Positions 33,216 to 45,187 of a stretch of DNA of 64,000 bases are shown here, one piece after another. The position numbers and the translations under genes were made by a program. The first letter of the stretch is position 1. The number at the start of each line of letters is the position of its first letter. The notes below the pieces were generated by a model that made no database searches, had not been told where the DNA came from, and saw nothing but the letters and a program-made list of their open reading frames with translations. Location of the stretch: NCBI RefSeq assembly GCF_000001735.4, contig NC_003074.8:9858101-9922100 (forward strand), given 5' to 3'. Source of the stretch: Arabidopsis thaliana. Taxonomy: Eukaryota; Streptophyta; Magnoliopsida; Brassicales; Brassicaceae.

Positions 33216-34707
33216 AAATACACAACGTTAAAAAAAAAATGACATGTACGTAAGTTTGTAAATTTTGTTTTGTTTTGTAGAAATTTCAGAAGACGAATCT
33301 TGCACGTCTAAATTTGTATCTAAAATTATAACAAGATCCAAAAGGTCACTATTGTTGGTGTTTATAAATGCTTTCTTTTCATTTTTGCTCTAAACTCTCT
33401 AAAATACATGAGGTGGTAAATATGGACTTTTAGTCTAAACTAGATACACACAGATGCGAACAAAACTATCTCAATTATGCTGGAGTTTTGCCTTTCCTAA
33501 ACTTTGTTATAGATTTTCTAGATGTTAGACACAAATAAGATAATATCCTCTAATAGTATATGTCTTCTGTTTCCATTAGCATTATTATTACCAAACCTTC
33601 ATTTATTCCCTGTTGAGTTTTGATCCAATTTTTCCTGTTTCTTTTTAATCTATAATAGTCCTTTTTATTTATCTATCTAAAGAGAATTCTCATAGTGGCA
33701 GCAAGTAAGGATTATTTAGTTTATTGTTATACTTAAAAGTGTAAAGTATAATAATTTAAGTCGATCGAACCAGGGCTTAGATTGATGTCGGCTGGTAGAT
33801 TATAGTGTCCCACGTCAGTTGTCATTTGTAAGGTTGCAATTCATTTAAAATTTGAAAAATTGATATTACCATACACACATTCTATGCATAATGTGCATTA
33901 TCATTTTTTGGACAACGATGTTATTACTTTGCTAGTATATTGTTCTAATTAATCAATCAGTTTACAACTTTGACTAGCCATACAAGAATATTGACTTATC
34001 ATTAACTTGACGATTTCTTACTTCATAAAAATTAATTAGTCAAACGAATATCTATTTCTTAATTTGTAAATTGTTTGGTAAATTCTCTAATATTTATACT
34101 GTTTTCTAAGATTACAAACAACTCTCTTATTTTCATGCATGATTTACACGTGAATAAGTAACAACAACATAGGTCCGCAATGATACCCAAAGCATTTCCT
34201 GACCATTCACACCATTCAGGTCTAGTACTTGTGCTCTTATTCAATCATATATGTTATCACTAGATTTGTTTCTTTATTTATCCCTTTTAATCAAATTGTT
34301 CACCAGTTTCTACGGCTCAAAAACCAAAAAAAATCATAACACATGACACATGTGACATGTCAAATATATATATTTTTATCCAAAAAACGACATGCTAAAG
34401 TTTTATTTTCCAACAGAAAATTCCTTTTTTTGTCTTTTTATTTTTTATATAACTAAGAAATTTTCCAACATAAGTTTTTTTTCTTTCAATAATAACTACT
34501 ATTACTATATTTATTTCATATATTGTCTATTTTTAACCAATAATTACCACATGTGACATGTCCAATATCGTAATTGTATTTTTTTCAAAAAGGAAATACT
34601 AAAGTTTTAATTTCCGCGCACTTTCTTGGCTCTTTCTCGGAATAGTTTGTCGTATTCCGACTATAAACAAAAAAACAAAAACTCTTTTCTTTTAGAGCTT
34701 CTCACAA
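33216..34707 (+). other. PES2 upstream region
   Basis: Contains the PES 5' flank copy (about 33280-33490) and otherwise AT-rich DNA. A diverged direct repeat pair (34346-34411 and 34548-34616) shares CACATGTGACATGTC, a run of A, and ACTAAAGTTTTAATTTCC. CATGTG/ACATGTGAC motifs occur in both. No gene recognised. Confidence 0.5.
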
Positions 34708-37700
34708 ATGGCTGTTACAGTACTTCCTTCCGTCTCCGGTCTCTCTGCCGTCGCATCTTCATCGAACCTACGACGTCTGACCTCCGCCTCGAACCATCGA
34801 CTCACGGCGATAAAATCCGTAACATCTACTTCTTCTCCTCCTACCCCTTCTAGTGGTGTTCAACGGAGACGGAAGAATAATGATGAAAACAGAGCCACGG
34901 TGGCGAAGGTGGTGGAGAATCCGTATTCGAAAGTGGAGGCGGCGCGTCCGGATTTGCAAAAGAGGTTGTCAGATTTTTTGGAAGAAGCTAGAGAGTTCGT
35001 CGGAGATGGAGGAGGTCCACCTCGTTGGTTCTCTCCATTGGAGTGTGGCGCTCAAGCTACAAACTCTCCTCTTCTCCTATACTTACCTGGTTCGTCCGCT
35101 ATATCTTCTTTAGCCTTCCAATTTCTATGGATTTAGATTTTAGTTCCATTCCATGGAACTCTGAAACATTAAGCTATTCAAGTTAACAAAAATTTGCAGG
35201 GATTGATGGAACTGGACTAGGTCTTATTCGCCATCACAAGAAACTTGGGGAGTAAGTAATATGGTTCCTCTGTTTCTGGAAAATTCCTCTGTTTTCTCTT
35301 TTTGGTTTGTCCAAAAAATTTGATTTTAGGTAGCTTTTGAAGTAAGTGATCTTTATTTATATTGTCTTTGAATAGGATTTTTGATATATGGTGCCTGCAC
35401 ATACCAGTCAGTGATCGTACTCCTGTTAAAGGTACCTTCTCGTTGCCCTTTCGAAGCACTACCGAGAAGATAGTTAATGCGAGTTAAAGCCTTATTGTTT
35501 GTGTTCTGTTGTATTCAGACTTGGTGAAGCTTATTGAGGAAACCGTTAAGTCAGAGAACTTTCGTTTACCAAATAGACCAATATATTTAGTTGGAGAATC
35601 TATTGGAGCATGTCTTGCTTTAGATGTTGCAGCCAGAAATCCCAACATCGATCTTTCTCTGATCTTGGTTAATCCAGGTACAGAAGTTCGCCTTATTTTG
35701 TCGGTGAATGTCACGAATGTTTCTCATCATAGACATTGTTTTGTTGCAGCCACACATGTCAACAACTTCATGGTGCAACCTCTATCAGGAATGCTAAATG
35801 TTTTACCCGATGGTCTTCCAACGCTATTGGAAGATATCTTTGATTTTGGTTTTAAGCAAGGTACACTTTTGTTCTCTTCTCATATTCTATCTTGAATCAT
35901 AAATTAAACCAACTAATCAGTTCCTTGTAGATCAAGAACTTATTGAAACGTGACAAAAATGTATCTCTTTGTTACGGTAGGCGATCCATTAACTGGGATG
36001 TTAGACGCTTTGTCGAATGAATTTTCTGTCCAGCGAATGGGCGGAGTAGGTGGAGGGATGCTAAGAGATGTCCTTGCTGTTTCAGCTAATCTTCCTGTAA
36101 GTATTCCTTCATAGAAACTTATGATATATGCGTTTTTCAGTTTATAGCCTACATATTTTCAAGTGTTCATCTAGTATTGTGATCACAATATATTTTCAGA
36201 CTCTTAGTAGGATGTTCCCTAAGGACACACTGCTTTGGAAGCTGGAAATGCTTAAGTATGCTATTGCTTCTGTGAACTCTCACATATACTCAGTCAGAGC
36301 GGAAACACTCATACTTCTGAGGTCCAAAAATTCTGAATATATAAGATTTGTAAAGAGGTATTAAGTGTAAGTGCTTATCTGGTTATGACTATTGCAGTGG
36401 ACGCGATCATTGGCTCCTGAAGGAGGAAGACATTGACAGATACTCGCGCACGTTGCCAAAATGTATTGTCCGTAAGCTCGACGACAATGGACAGTTTCCC
36501 CTTTTGGTTAGTGATATCTCTTCATCCAATACTGATACTAGTTTTCTCATGTCAATTGAGAATATCGGATCATTCATAACTTACACTTCAACTATCTCTT
36601 TTACATCTCATATTAGGAGGATGGTGTAGATCTTGCTACTATCATCAAGTGTACTTGTTTTTATCGCCGTGGGAAGTCTCACGATCACATTACGGATTAC
36701 ATTATGCCTACCACATTTGAGTTAAAACAACAAGTAGACGATCACCGGTAAGCTCTGAGTTATATCAAACAAAATCAGAATATCAAGTAAAAAGTTATAG
36801 GGGATACTGAATGATATATTCCGCAGTGCAGATTGCTAATGGATGGTACTTCTCCTGTAATGCTGTCAACTCTAGAAGACGGCACAGTTGTAAGGAGCCT
36901 CGAAGGATTACCTTCAGAGGGACCTGTTTTGTACGTTGGCTATCACATGATATTGGGATTTGAGTTAGCTCCAATGGTAATTCAACTCATGACAGAGAGG
37001 AACATTCACCTGCGGGGTTTGGCACATCCCATGCTATTTAAGAATCTCCAAGACTCATTAGTCGACACGAAGATGTTTGACAAATATAAGATAATGGGTG
37101 GAGTTCCAGTCTCCCATTTCAATATCTACAAACTACTGCGTGAAAAGGCTCATGTGCTTCTGTATCCTGGAGGTGTCCGTGAAGCTTTGCATAGAAAAGT
37201 GATATATAGTTTGTAAACTTTTTCCGGGTTTCTGCATTCTTGAAACTTGTTATTTTAGAGGCTTTAATGAACAAACAAAATTTGCAGGGTGAAGAATACA
37301 AGCTGTTTTGGCCAGAACGGTCCGAGTTTGTGAGAGTTGCATCTAAATTTGGAGCCAAAATTGTTCCTTTTGGTGTTGTTGGAGAAGACGATATCTGCGA
37401 AGTAAGCTTTCTCATATGCTATACATTATAAATATCCGAACCTCGGTTTGGCGTAACTTTGGTTTGGACATTGAATGATTCTCAGATTGTCCTGGATTCT
37501 AATGATCAAAGGAACATCCCTATCCTCAAGGATTTAATGGAAAAGGCAACAAAGGACGCTGGCAACATAAGGTGTTGCATCACATACTCTATTTATAATT
37601 TGTTCTCATAATACTTCTTTCAAGTAATATTCATATGAACATTGATTTTGAACGTCAGGGAAGGCGATGAGAGCGAATTGGGAAACCAAGAGTGCTATTT

Positions 37701-38054
37701 CCCAGGACTTGTACCTAAGATTCCAGGGCGGTTCTACTATTACTTTGGCAAACCAATAGAAACAGCAGGTATGTACTTAGTCTTAATGTATGCTCTCTAC
37801 TTCAAATCACTGACCTCTATACTTGCAAGTTGCAATAATGGTGGTTTTTCTTTTTCATGGCAGGTAAGGAGAAAGAACTAAAAGACAAAGAGAAGGCACA
37901 AGAGCTCTACTTGCAAGTTAAATCTGAGGTAGAACAATGCATTGACTATTTAAAAGTGAAAAGAGAGAGTGATCCCTACAGACACTTATTGCCTAGGATG
38001 TTGTATCAGGCCTCACATGGTTGGTCTTCTGAAATTCCAACGTTTGATCTCTAA
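34708..38054 (+). CDS. PES2: Phytyl ester synthase 2, plastid esterase/acyltransferase
   Basis: Plastid enzyme that esterifies phytol from chlorophyll breakdown with fatty acids and can also make triacylglycerol during senescence or nitrogen stress. Fourteen exons fit: 34708-35089, 35200-35251, 35376-35431, 35519-35677, 35750-35860, 35981-36096, 36200-36321, 36398-36506, 36617-36747, 36832-37198, 37288-37401, 37486-37571, 37659-37768 and 37864-38054. They give 701 residues with every phase closing. The N-terminus is rich in Ser/Arg and lacks acidic residues, as in a chloroplast transit peptide. The alpha/beta-hydrolase half has YLPGIDGTG and the nucleophile elbow GESIGA. The acyltransferase-like half has YVGYHMILG, followed by LLYPGGVREALHRK and PKIPGRFYYYFGKPI. 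The name separates it from PES1 on chromosome 1. The upstream paralogue is broken. Confidence 0.95.
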
Positions 38055-38093
38055 GTCTCTCTTTGTACCCACCCATTTAATCATGATGAATAG

Positions 38094-38345
38094 AGGTTCT
38101 AAGATTCTTTGGAGATCTAAGATCTTTATATGTTCAAGAAAAGTAAGACAAAAGATCATTTAATTGAATGTGATTGTACATGAACCTACCTATAAAGGTT
38201 TTATGAATGCAGTCATATGTGATGTGACTTTAGGTTCATACATGCGTTTCAACTACAGTTTAAAAGGATGGATTCTTCATTTACATGTTATGAAAGTAGA
38301 GGTAAATTCTGCATTGTAAAACTCACCACAGAAGAAGAACGATTC
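38094..38345 (+). repeat. PES 3' flank, copy 3
   Basis: Third copy of the block described at 27000 and 32895, directly after the PES2 stop. It extends through AAAACTCACCACAGAAGAAG near 38320, close to the 3' end of the convergent gene. Confidence 0.7.
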
Positions 38346-38440
38346 TGACTAAACATCGTTTATCAGACAAGACAAAAATGTAGAATCTTCTCCAGCTGGG
38401 CAAAAGTGTTATGTGAAATCCCCTTTGATTCGCTTATCTA

Positions 38441-39315
38441 CTATGCTTTGACATACTTGTCTACATAACCCTGCCAAAACAAAAATGAAGAACCATGACG
38501 AGTCTGGTTCAGTGAATGATGGACTGAGAGGGGATTATGTTTCTTACCATAACCAGTTTGGTAAGCTTCTGCTGTGAAGAATCAATGTACTTATCGATCT
38601 TAGCTCTTGATTTGGGAATACGACGACCCTCCATTGAGTTTGATACTTTATCCACCACTCTCTTCACAATAGTCTTAAACGCCTCCTTGCTCATATTCCC
38701 TTGTCTCCACGATGGTTTCAGAAGATCCTTGACGAATTTTGTAAGCACGACTTTGAAAAGCTTCATGGACCTTGATGAATCTCTCTCCTTTGATTTCTCT
38801 CGAGACTTTTTCCTTGTGTTATCGCCTTCATGTACATTGTTCTCTACCTTCGGATTCTCATTATCAGAGTTTGGAGTCAAAGTCTCATGGCTATTACATT
38901 CTCTTCCATCGTCCACATTCTTACCAAACTCATCATCCTCTCCAGAAACAACTTCTCCAATCTCAATTCCAGCAGTGTTTTCTTCAACATCAGCTGGTTT
39001 GTTCGAGGAAACACTGACCCGAGCAGTCATTTCTGACTCACATAAAGGTTCCTTATCAACAGCTTGGTTGTTTTCTTCCATACTAAGCGGTCTATTCGAA
39101 GAAATGCTCGCCTTCGGTACAATGCACAAGTCGTTATCTGGTTCATGCTCCTGAACACAATCTAATTTCACAGACGCTGGTTCAAAACTGTCTACAAAAG
39201 GATCATACATATCACCAACAAGACCACATTCCGGAACAATCTTGCCTTTTCCAGAGTAAGGCGAAGAAGAAGCTTGTCTAGAACCATCATCAGGAACCTC
39301 TGTCTGAAAAGTCAT
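38441..39315 (-). CDS. Small nuclear-type protein with conserved C-terminal helical domain
   Basis: Two coding exons on the minus strand: 39315-38548 and 38470-38441, giving 265 residues ending GYVDKYVKA. The first two thirds are acidic, low-complexity and repetitive (two SSNRP/SSNKP + VEEN/MEEN stretches). A basic segment RKKSREKSKERDSSRS follows, then a C-terminal helical block (PSWRQGNMSKEAFKTIVKRV, ending KLTKLV). That block also ends several plant CCCH zinc-finger proteins. I remember the locus (At3g26850) carrying a 'histone-lysine N-methyltransferase' label, but no SET domain is present, so I do not accept that as function. The ATG at 39313-39315 is the first in frame after a TAA about 75 bases upstream, and an acceptor-like TGCAG lies just before that. 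The leader exon appears to come from an RPL36 gene. The 3' end converges with PES2. Confidence 0.82.
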
Positions 39316-39648
39316 GCCTTTGCTTGTTACAGACTTTGGTTCTGAGCTAATAGATAAGTCAATTCGAGAAGTTGGAGTACTTGATTCTTAAGGTCTCAAG
39401 CTAAACGCCACTGCAGAAAGAAAAAAAACACACAAAGCTTTTAGAAAATCAATTCATGGGTTACTTCAATTAAAGCCCTAAAACATGAATCAAAGCAATG
39501 CTGCAACACAAATATCAAAAGTTCAATACTTTAAGAACCCTAAAACCCTAAAACCAAGAATTAGGTGTTAAGCACAGAGAGATTCATCGCCAAACTGAAA
39601 TTGATCAAAACAAAAACAAAATCGAATGTGAAACGAAGAGAAACATAC

Positions 39649-39756
39649 TCCATTACGAGATTGAAGAAGAAGAGAAGCTAAATCGCGTCTAGTGATGAAT
39701 ACATGTCCTTTGTTTAATTCAACGAAGAAACCAGTTTCTACTTGTGAAGTTGTCAT
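39649..39756 (-). pseudogene. RPL36-derived first exon
   Basis: Minus strand 39756-39649 reads MTTSQVETGFFVELNKGHVF, then ITRRDLASLLLQSRNG, followed directly by a GTATGT donor. This aligns with the N-terminus and first-exon end of ribosomal protein L36 ([34 protein letters not shown]). One codon is inserted and several basic residues are lost. No other RPL36 exon follows. Spliced to the acceptor near 39413 the frame would stop after a few codons, so it probably serves now as untranslated leader of the downstream gene. Confidence 0.75.
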
Positions 39757-39952
39757 CTTTCTGATTTTTGTTTTTTTTCTTCTACTCGTTACAAAATCAA
39801 ATCCACCATTACAACAAGAGACGATTTCGGAGAAATCAAGAGAATTGAATAAGAGGAGATGATATTGAATATTGATACCTAAATGTCTTTGGATCGAACT
39901 CACTCCTCAGGCGAATGAAAATTGTATTTTTATATATGAAAGACGAAAGAAG

Positions 39953-39988
39953 AACCCTAACTCTTTTCTTTGGGCCTTTTGTTGGGCC
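39953..39988 (-). promoter_or_regulatory. Telo-box and site II motifs of a ribosomal-protein-type promoter
   Basis: AACCCTAA (39953-39960) and two TGGGCC motifs (39971-39976 and 39983-39988) lie about 200 bases upstream of the RPL36-like ATG. Telo-box plus site II (TGGGCY) is the characteristic pairing in Arabidopsis ribosomal-protein promoters, so the promoter seems to have been captured together with the exon. Confidence 0.6.
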
Positions 39989-40119
39989 TTAACGTTTAGG
40001 TTTGGTGTTGAGACTTAAACTTAGCTAAATTATATTGACCCATTTTAACAGGATTATTTACGGTGGTTGTATTGAATTGAGGATTTGGAGTAATTTGTGA
40101 TATCACATATACCTACCTA

Positions 40120-40281
40120 CAAAATTGAATGTCCGAGCTGACACTTTTGCAAAAGGGGCTCAATCTCGATATGTTATTTTTTCCCATATAAGTTTTCAGG
40201 TTCTAAAGTGGTTGGTTCTCGATGCTCACTTTTTAATAATATATGGAGTCTTTTGGCGTAAAAAAAAAAAAAAAAAAAAAA
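40120..40281 (+). mobile_element. LINE 3'-end fragment, plus strand, with poly(A)
   Basis: The plus strand reads NVRADTFAKGAQSRYVIFSH, the usual end of the RNase H domain in Arabidopsis LINEs (xxxADxxAKxA). It continues to a stop and ends in a 22-base A run at about 40260-40281. A heavily truncated 5'-deleted LINE. Confidence 0.65.
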
Positions 40282-40319
40282 CTTGTCAAGAAGATGATTC
40301 GATGATGCTCGGTTTATGA

Positions 40320-43085
40320 TCTATTTTTTCTTTTTGTCAAACCAAATCATATATCACTTAAACAAGGTTTAGAGGATACATATATAGGGCGGTCTTAGGC
40401 TCTTAGCGAGATGGTCAGCCACATAGTTTGCTGCTTTCGGGATAAACTTACATTTGAAATCACTAAGGGAACTTGAAATAAAGAAGATATCTGATAACAT
40501 GCCATGAATCTCCACAAGGGGCGAGTTCGAGAGGATGGCCTTGACTAAAACTTGGCAGTCTGATTCTAGAGTGACGAAGTTAGCTCCCAGTTGTAAGGCT
40601 GAGATAGCGGAGATAACACATAATTGCAAGAAGAAGAGTGTTTGGTGTATGATCCCGAAGCTTGGGAGAAGATTTTCCATCCCAGGCTCGCACGATGCTC
40701 GGGAAAGTTGAAAGCAGCATCGGATTGCAGGATAAACATATTGGGTTGCAAGGAGTCCTCTCATCATGAATCCGAGGGAAAAGGGAAGGAGTAGAACCAA
40801 GCATGGATCCCATCTGCTGGGCAGTTTGCCATTCCTTTGCGTCAATGATGGATTTCATAATAACTTCCTGCTTAGAGAAAGAAGTGATAGCAAACACCAC
40901 TTGATTGCGAGCAGTCCATAAGTTCCATCAAATCCAAGGGTATAGAGGTCTCCATCCTAAACCCGTAGGAGGGAGACATTGTCTCTTCTTCACAAGAGCA
41001 AAGCCTTCTTTTGTATTAGAGAGGGTAGGCAATTGACATTCTATACTCTCTGAGCAAAAGGGCAGTTGAATAAGATGTGAGTGATGGTTTCAAAGTCTCT
41101 GCATCGGGTGCAGAAAGGTTCTATAGAAATGTTCCGGGAAAGCAGTTGAGCCCCAACAGGAAGAGCATTATTGAGCGCTTTCCAAATGAGGAGTTTGATT
41201 TTTGGGGAGATTTTCAAGGACCAAATATCTCCAATCCAGTTGTTCGTCATATGAGGGACTGGAGGGTTCTATCGCATTATGTTCCTTGCCACATGATAGC
41301 CCGATTTTGTGGTGTAGAGACCATCTGAGCTGAGGAACCAAACTTTTTTGTCAAGGCATAAGTGTTTGCTGGGCTTGATGGCTAGTGATATACCTTTACT
41401 GATTTTAGGCATTATTTAGGCATTTGTTTTTGAGTATTTTTGTTATTTCTAGAGTCGTTTCTATTCCTTTTCATGTTTTTACACGTTTTAGATGCATTTG
41501 GAGATTATGGACACCAATATCTGACGGCAATTCGATTTCGAGTCTCTTTGAAGTTTTAAAGATTTGCATATTCGCCCCAGAACTTTGGGATGCATTTGGA
41601 GATTATGGAGAATTCTAGAAGAAAACATAGAACTTATGCTGTAGAAGAAATCCGGAGACCAAAATTCGCATAGGTGTCGATCGACACCACCCCTAGTGTT
41701 GCTCGACACCAATATCTGACGGCAATTAAATTTCGAGTCTCTTCGAAGTTTTGAAGATTTGTAGATTCGCCCCAGAACTTCTCCCTATTTTCAAAGAAGT
41801 CCATGCACGTTTATAGAACTTATATATAGATTTTTAAGGTCATTTTTAGACCTAAGCTTGGAGAGGTTAATCTCCTTTTCTCTGTTGTTCTTGGGAGAAA
41901 AACCTTGTGGAAACTCCGGTTAGAGAAGATCTTTCTAAACGCTATTCTCTTGTTATTTTCTTTTAAGATTTTTTATTAAATCATGTTGTTTGCTTCAATC
42001 TCCATGCTTGAGTAGTTCTCTTGCTAGGTTGAGGGTTTATCTTTAGGGATTTAGATGATATATAAGATCGCCAAGCTGCTATGATTATCTTTAGAGTTCT
42101 TCGCCTTGATTAATCTTAATGATAGTTCTAGAGTACCTAACTAGAATTTTATCCTAAGTAATAGGTAACCTCTGAAAGGGCGCTTATTGCTAAAACTATC
42201 ATAGATAGGCCTAAGTATTTAGATGTGGATAGCTCTGGTTTCGATACTTAGGTGAGCAGATCAAACCTGATATTAATGCATGTTTAGCAATTAGGGATCC
42301 GCGACTAGCATTGGGATCTTTAGTCATTAGGCATAATTAATTATTGTGACTAGTGTTGGTTAACTTTACATTAGTGATTTGAGTTCTAGAACGGTTCGAT
42401 AACAATCCTAATCATAGCTAGATCTACTAGTCATCTATTTCTTGAGAATATCCTTAAACATGATGCTTTTCTCCATCTGATTTACAACATGATTTTAAAT
42501 GCTTTTCTAGTCTTTAATTTACAATCTTTTTCTGTTTAGATTAATTCGAAACTGTTAGTCTATTGTGTGATCTTGAGAGTTTTGTCGAATTCGACCCTAA
42601 AGTACTGGAGTCGATCTCTTAATTTGAGAGAGTAGTCTTAGGATTAATTTGACATACAACAAATTTATTGGACATGGATGTAGAAGGTGATTTGAGACGG
42701 AAAAGACTTGTCTAGTGTAGGTTCCCACCTTTGGAGGATAACCATCCATTGGGAGAAGTGGAAGAGTTGGTTCTCCAAAGATTTGAGTAGATCAGGTTTG
42801 TTGGCGAATATATCTGGTTCATTGGCGAATTGAAACTAGAAAAGGCTGTTTCCGAGGTCCGCACCCACCAGGCGGGAAGAGGTTTTCCAGTGATCAGAAA
42901 GAAAAGGGATGAGGGACAAACCTTCTCGATTGCAGGATTGGTGAGTCTTTAGATGATTGTGAGTTCATGTCTTCGAAGAAGCTTGGAGTTGTCGAAACCA
43001 GGGACTTCAACTCTAGGAGGTTGACAGGGTGTGGAAGGAAATGATTGAGCTTTTCCCTTTTCCGCCTAGGAGAGACGATGCGCCA
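40320..43085 (-). mobile_element. LINE remnant, minus strand, with most of ORF2 missing
   Basis: The element is read on the minus strand. ORF1 of the DUF4283 type lies at about 43085-42660 (FLSDHWKTSSRLVGADLGNS, ENQLFHFSQWMVILQRWEPT, FPSQI). After an inserted LTR-like block come the zf-RVT region (about 41380-41040: DGLYTTKSGYHVA, WSLKISPKIKLLIWKALNN, CTRCRDFETITHILFNCPFA) and the RNase H domain (about 40845-40380: LESDCQVLVKAI, NYVADHLAKSL). It ends GGTTTGACAAAAAGAAAAAA near 40320. Endonuclease and nearly all of the reverse transcriptase are gone. ORF1 and the downstream reading frames contain stops. It lies tail to tail with the plus-strand LINE fragment. Confidence 0.8.
41385..42660. mobile_element. 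LTR-like non-coding insertion inside the LINE remnant
   Basis: About 1.3 kb without LINE or other coding similarity sits between the zf-RVT and ORF1 parts of the LINE. It has the look of a solo or partial LTR (TGTCGATCGACACC motif, leader-like CT-rich part, ACATACAACA at the right edge). The family is not identified and no target duplication was found. It contains its own partial duplication: TATCTGACGGCAATT...TTCGAGTCTCTT...ATTCGCCCCAGAACTT occurs at about 41516-41587 and 41713-41782. It looks like an old, inert fossil. Confidence 0.45.
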
Positions 43086-43415
43086 TTGAGCTTAACATAA
43101 TGTTACATTTGATTTTTTAAAATATAAATTTTAAATAGAAAAGGATTATTTTAGAACTCCTTTTCACAAAAGTTCTTAACTAGAAAAAGTATATTGTTTG
43201 AATAACATTTGTTTTATTATAGATTTACAAATAATGAAATGTATAACATACAAATTTTAGATTTTATACATAAATGATATACTCAACACAATACAAATAA
43301 TGTTATTATCATTTTACACTCTCATTGAATATTAAAAATTTAAATCTTCTTACATTCAAATAGCTTGTTAACGTTTTTAATATATCCAATCATATTTTTT
43401 ATGCATAAAAACCGG

Positions 43416-43784
43416 TCAATTAACACCTCTCTCAGCTTTTATCTTTAGATAGATCCCATCTTCTCTTGCTCTCCAATCCCATACGCCTCCATCATCTGAA
43501 GCACTGTAAAGTTTAAATGCTGTAAAGTTTTGATGGTGTCTATAATTAGGCCCTTGTCTCAAGGTACACATGAAACGAGTCGTAGCAAATATGTTGGTAC
43601 CAAAATAATTGAACCTATGCCCTCCGATCGGTATTATTAATGGACCTATAACGTCATCTTTGGAATAACATCTCATCCATAAGAGTTTTTTGTTTTTGAG
43701 TTCGTTACCAATCCTGATTCCAGCGCTAGATACATGGCCAAGTATGCAAAAGCTACACACAAGTAGTATTGAGAGGTTTTGCAT
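43416..43784 (-). CDS. S1 self-incompatibility-like (SPH) secreted protein, copy A
   Basis: Single-exon gene of 122 residues. A hydrophobic signal peptide (MQNLSILLVCSFCILGHVSSA) is followed by the plant S1 fold: VxNELKNKK-LWMRCYSKDD near residues 27-46, GPLIIPIGG, FATTRFMCTLRQGPNY with the second conserved Cys, and the C-terminal WDWRAREDGIYL motif. Related poppy PrsS is the stigma ligand for self-incompatibility; the function of most Arabidopsis members is unknown. The ATG follows a conserved AT-rich upstream block shared with the next copies. From memory this is one of At3g26860-26880. Confidence 0.88.
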   Translation of the reverse strand: MQNLSILLVCSFCILGHVSSAGIRIGNELKNKKLLWMRCYSKDDVIGPLIIPIGGHRFNYFGTNIFATTRFMCTLRQGPNYRHHQNFTAFKLYSASDDGGVWDWRAREDGIYLKIKAERGVN

Positions 43785-45187
43785 TTTTACATATATATTT
43801 GGATTGTGTTTGGTAGATGTTTAGATCTTTTTCGTGTTGACTTGTTTTCGTGTGTGCTACATTTGTATTTAAAGCTTTTCTTGTTTCTCTATTAATATAA
43901 GTTTGCTATTGATAGTTGAGGTAACAAATGATCGAAGACTATTAATTTGTGGTCAACCTAAAAAAGGATTTGAATTTGTAAGTACCAGCCTAGCTTGGTT
44001 TTTTAGGTTTTTGAGTGGACCTCGACATCAAACTGGAGGGATCTGGAATGTGGGATTGGGACCGTTTCTGTGGTTGGGTGGTTGTGAGGTCCAGTTGAAC
44101 ATCTGATAAATAAATAGAAATTCTGTCATGATGTCACATCTCTAGAATTAGTCGGATAACTTAAGTTGTTGATGTTAGACCAAGATCTATCTAATCCTAG
44201 ACCCTTAATTCGATGTTGATCCGGATCACCTATAATTATCAACTATGGTAAATAAAAAGATCCAAATTAATATATATTGACTAATAACCATGTTTAAAGA
44301 AATCTTTAAAAAATAAAATCCTAAATTATTGATGTCCAGCCTAAAAAGCTAATAGGTTGGTATCTCATGTCTGTGCCACACCAATAGAAAAAGTGGTTTT
44401 TTATTTTGTATTTGCCAACAAACTAATGCCTATAGTCGAGGTATCAAATCAATTTATGTTAATCCAAATTAATCAATATAATCGAGGTATCAAATCATTT
44501 ATGGTGGAAAAAGTAAGTGAACTAATTTATGAATTATCTCATTCATAGATTGTATCCAATATGTCAACTCTATAATTTGCAGCATACAATATGTCCACCA
44601 AAATGAAATCGCAAATAAGTTGCTAAACTGATACTATCTTCATAATCTATATATACTTACTGATTATGTCCATCGTTTTTGCATATATAAACAAAAAAGC
44701 GCACATGGCGAATCAATCTGTTAACTATATATCCTAACGCAACGGAATTTGACAAAGATTAACTGGGAGTAGAAAACAAATCCAAGATGAAAATTCGAAG
44801 AAGGGTCTATGCATGCATGAATCATGATTATTGATTGTGGGTTACAATAGATATCATTCTTTAGCTAAAGATACTAGTTTTGATTTTACATTAGTAGTTA
44901 CACACGAATTTTGTGGTTGTTACATATGAGTTTAAAGGCAAGTTAATTATAGATAAATTATTATACACATGAATGAAATTATATTATTTTCTTAGAAGCC
45001 ATTACTCATAGTTTTTTGGTGGCACATCACACATAAATTAGTGTTAATAGTTTTACAGCTTATTTAAAAAAAAAAAATTGCTTAGTAGACAAATTAAAAT
45101 TAAAATAAGACTATTTTTGTATACATAATTTGTCTTAATGAAGAGTATTGAATCTTATATATAAATTAGGTAGCTTGTAAATATTTA
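43785..45187. other. Spacer between SPH copies A and B
   Basis: AT-rich. It includes the upstream flank of copy A (GATAGTTGAGGTAACAAATGAT near 43911, shared with the other SPH upstream regions). It also includes two direct near-copies of AATCGAGGTATCAAATCA (about 44434 and 44480). No gene recognised; the 67- and 63-codon frames here look accidental. Confidence 0.5.

Noticed and set aside
38537-39154. 205-codon plus-strand frame
   Set aside because: Shadow of the minus-strand gene at 38441-39315; no protein resemblance.
38509-39315. SET-domain histone methyltransferase
   Set aside because: I remember such a label for this locus, but the protein shows no SET, pre-SET or post-SET motifs; only an acidic region and a C-terminal helical block.
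39568-39903. 111-residue protein on the minus strand
   Set aside because: Only the internal 36 residues resemble RPL36. The part before the RPL36-like ATG lacks an ATG of its own in support, and the part after it runs into the intron.
41385-42660. Intron or host gene inside the LINE remnant
   Set aside because: No coding similarity or splice logic; the sequence style and abrupt edges within LINE coding sequence fit a transposon insertion better.
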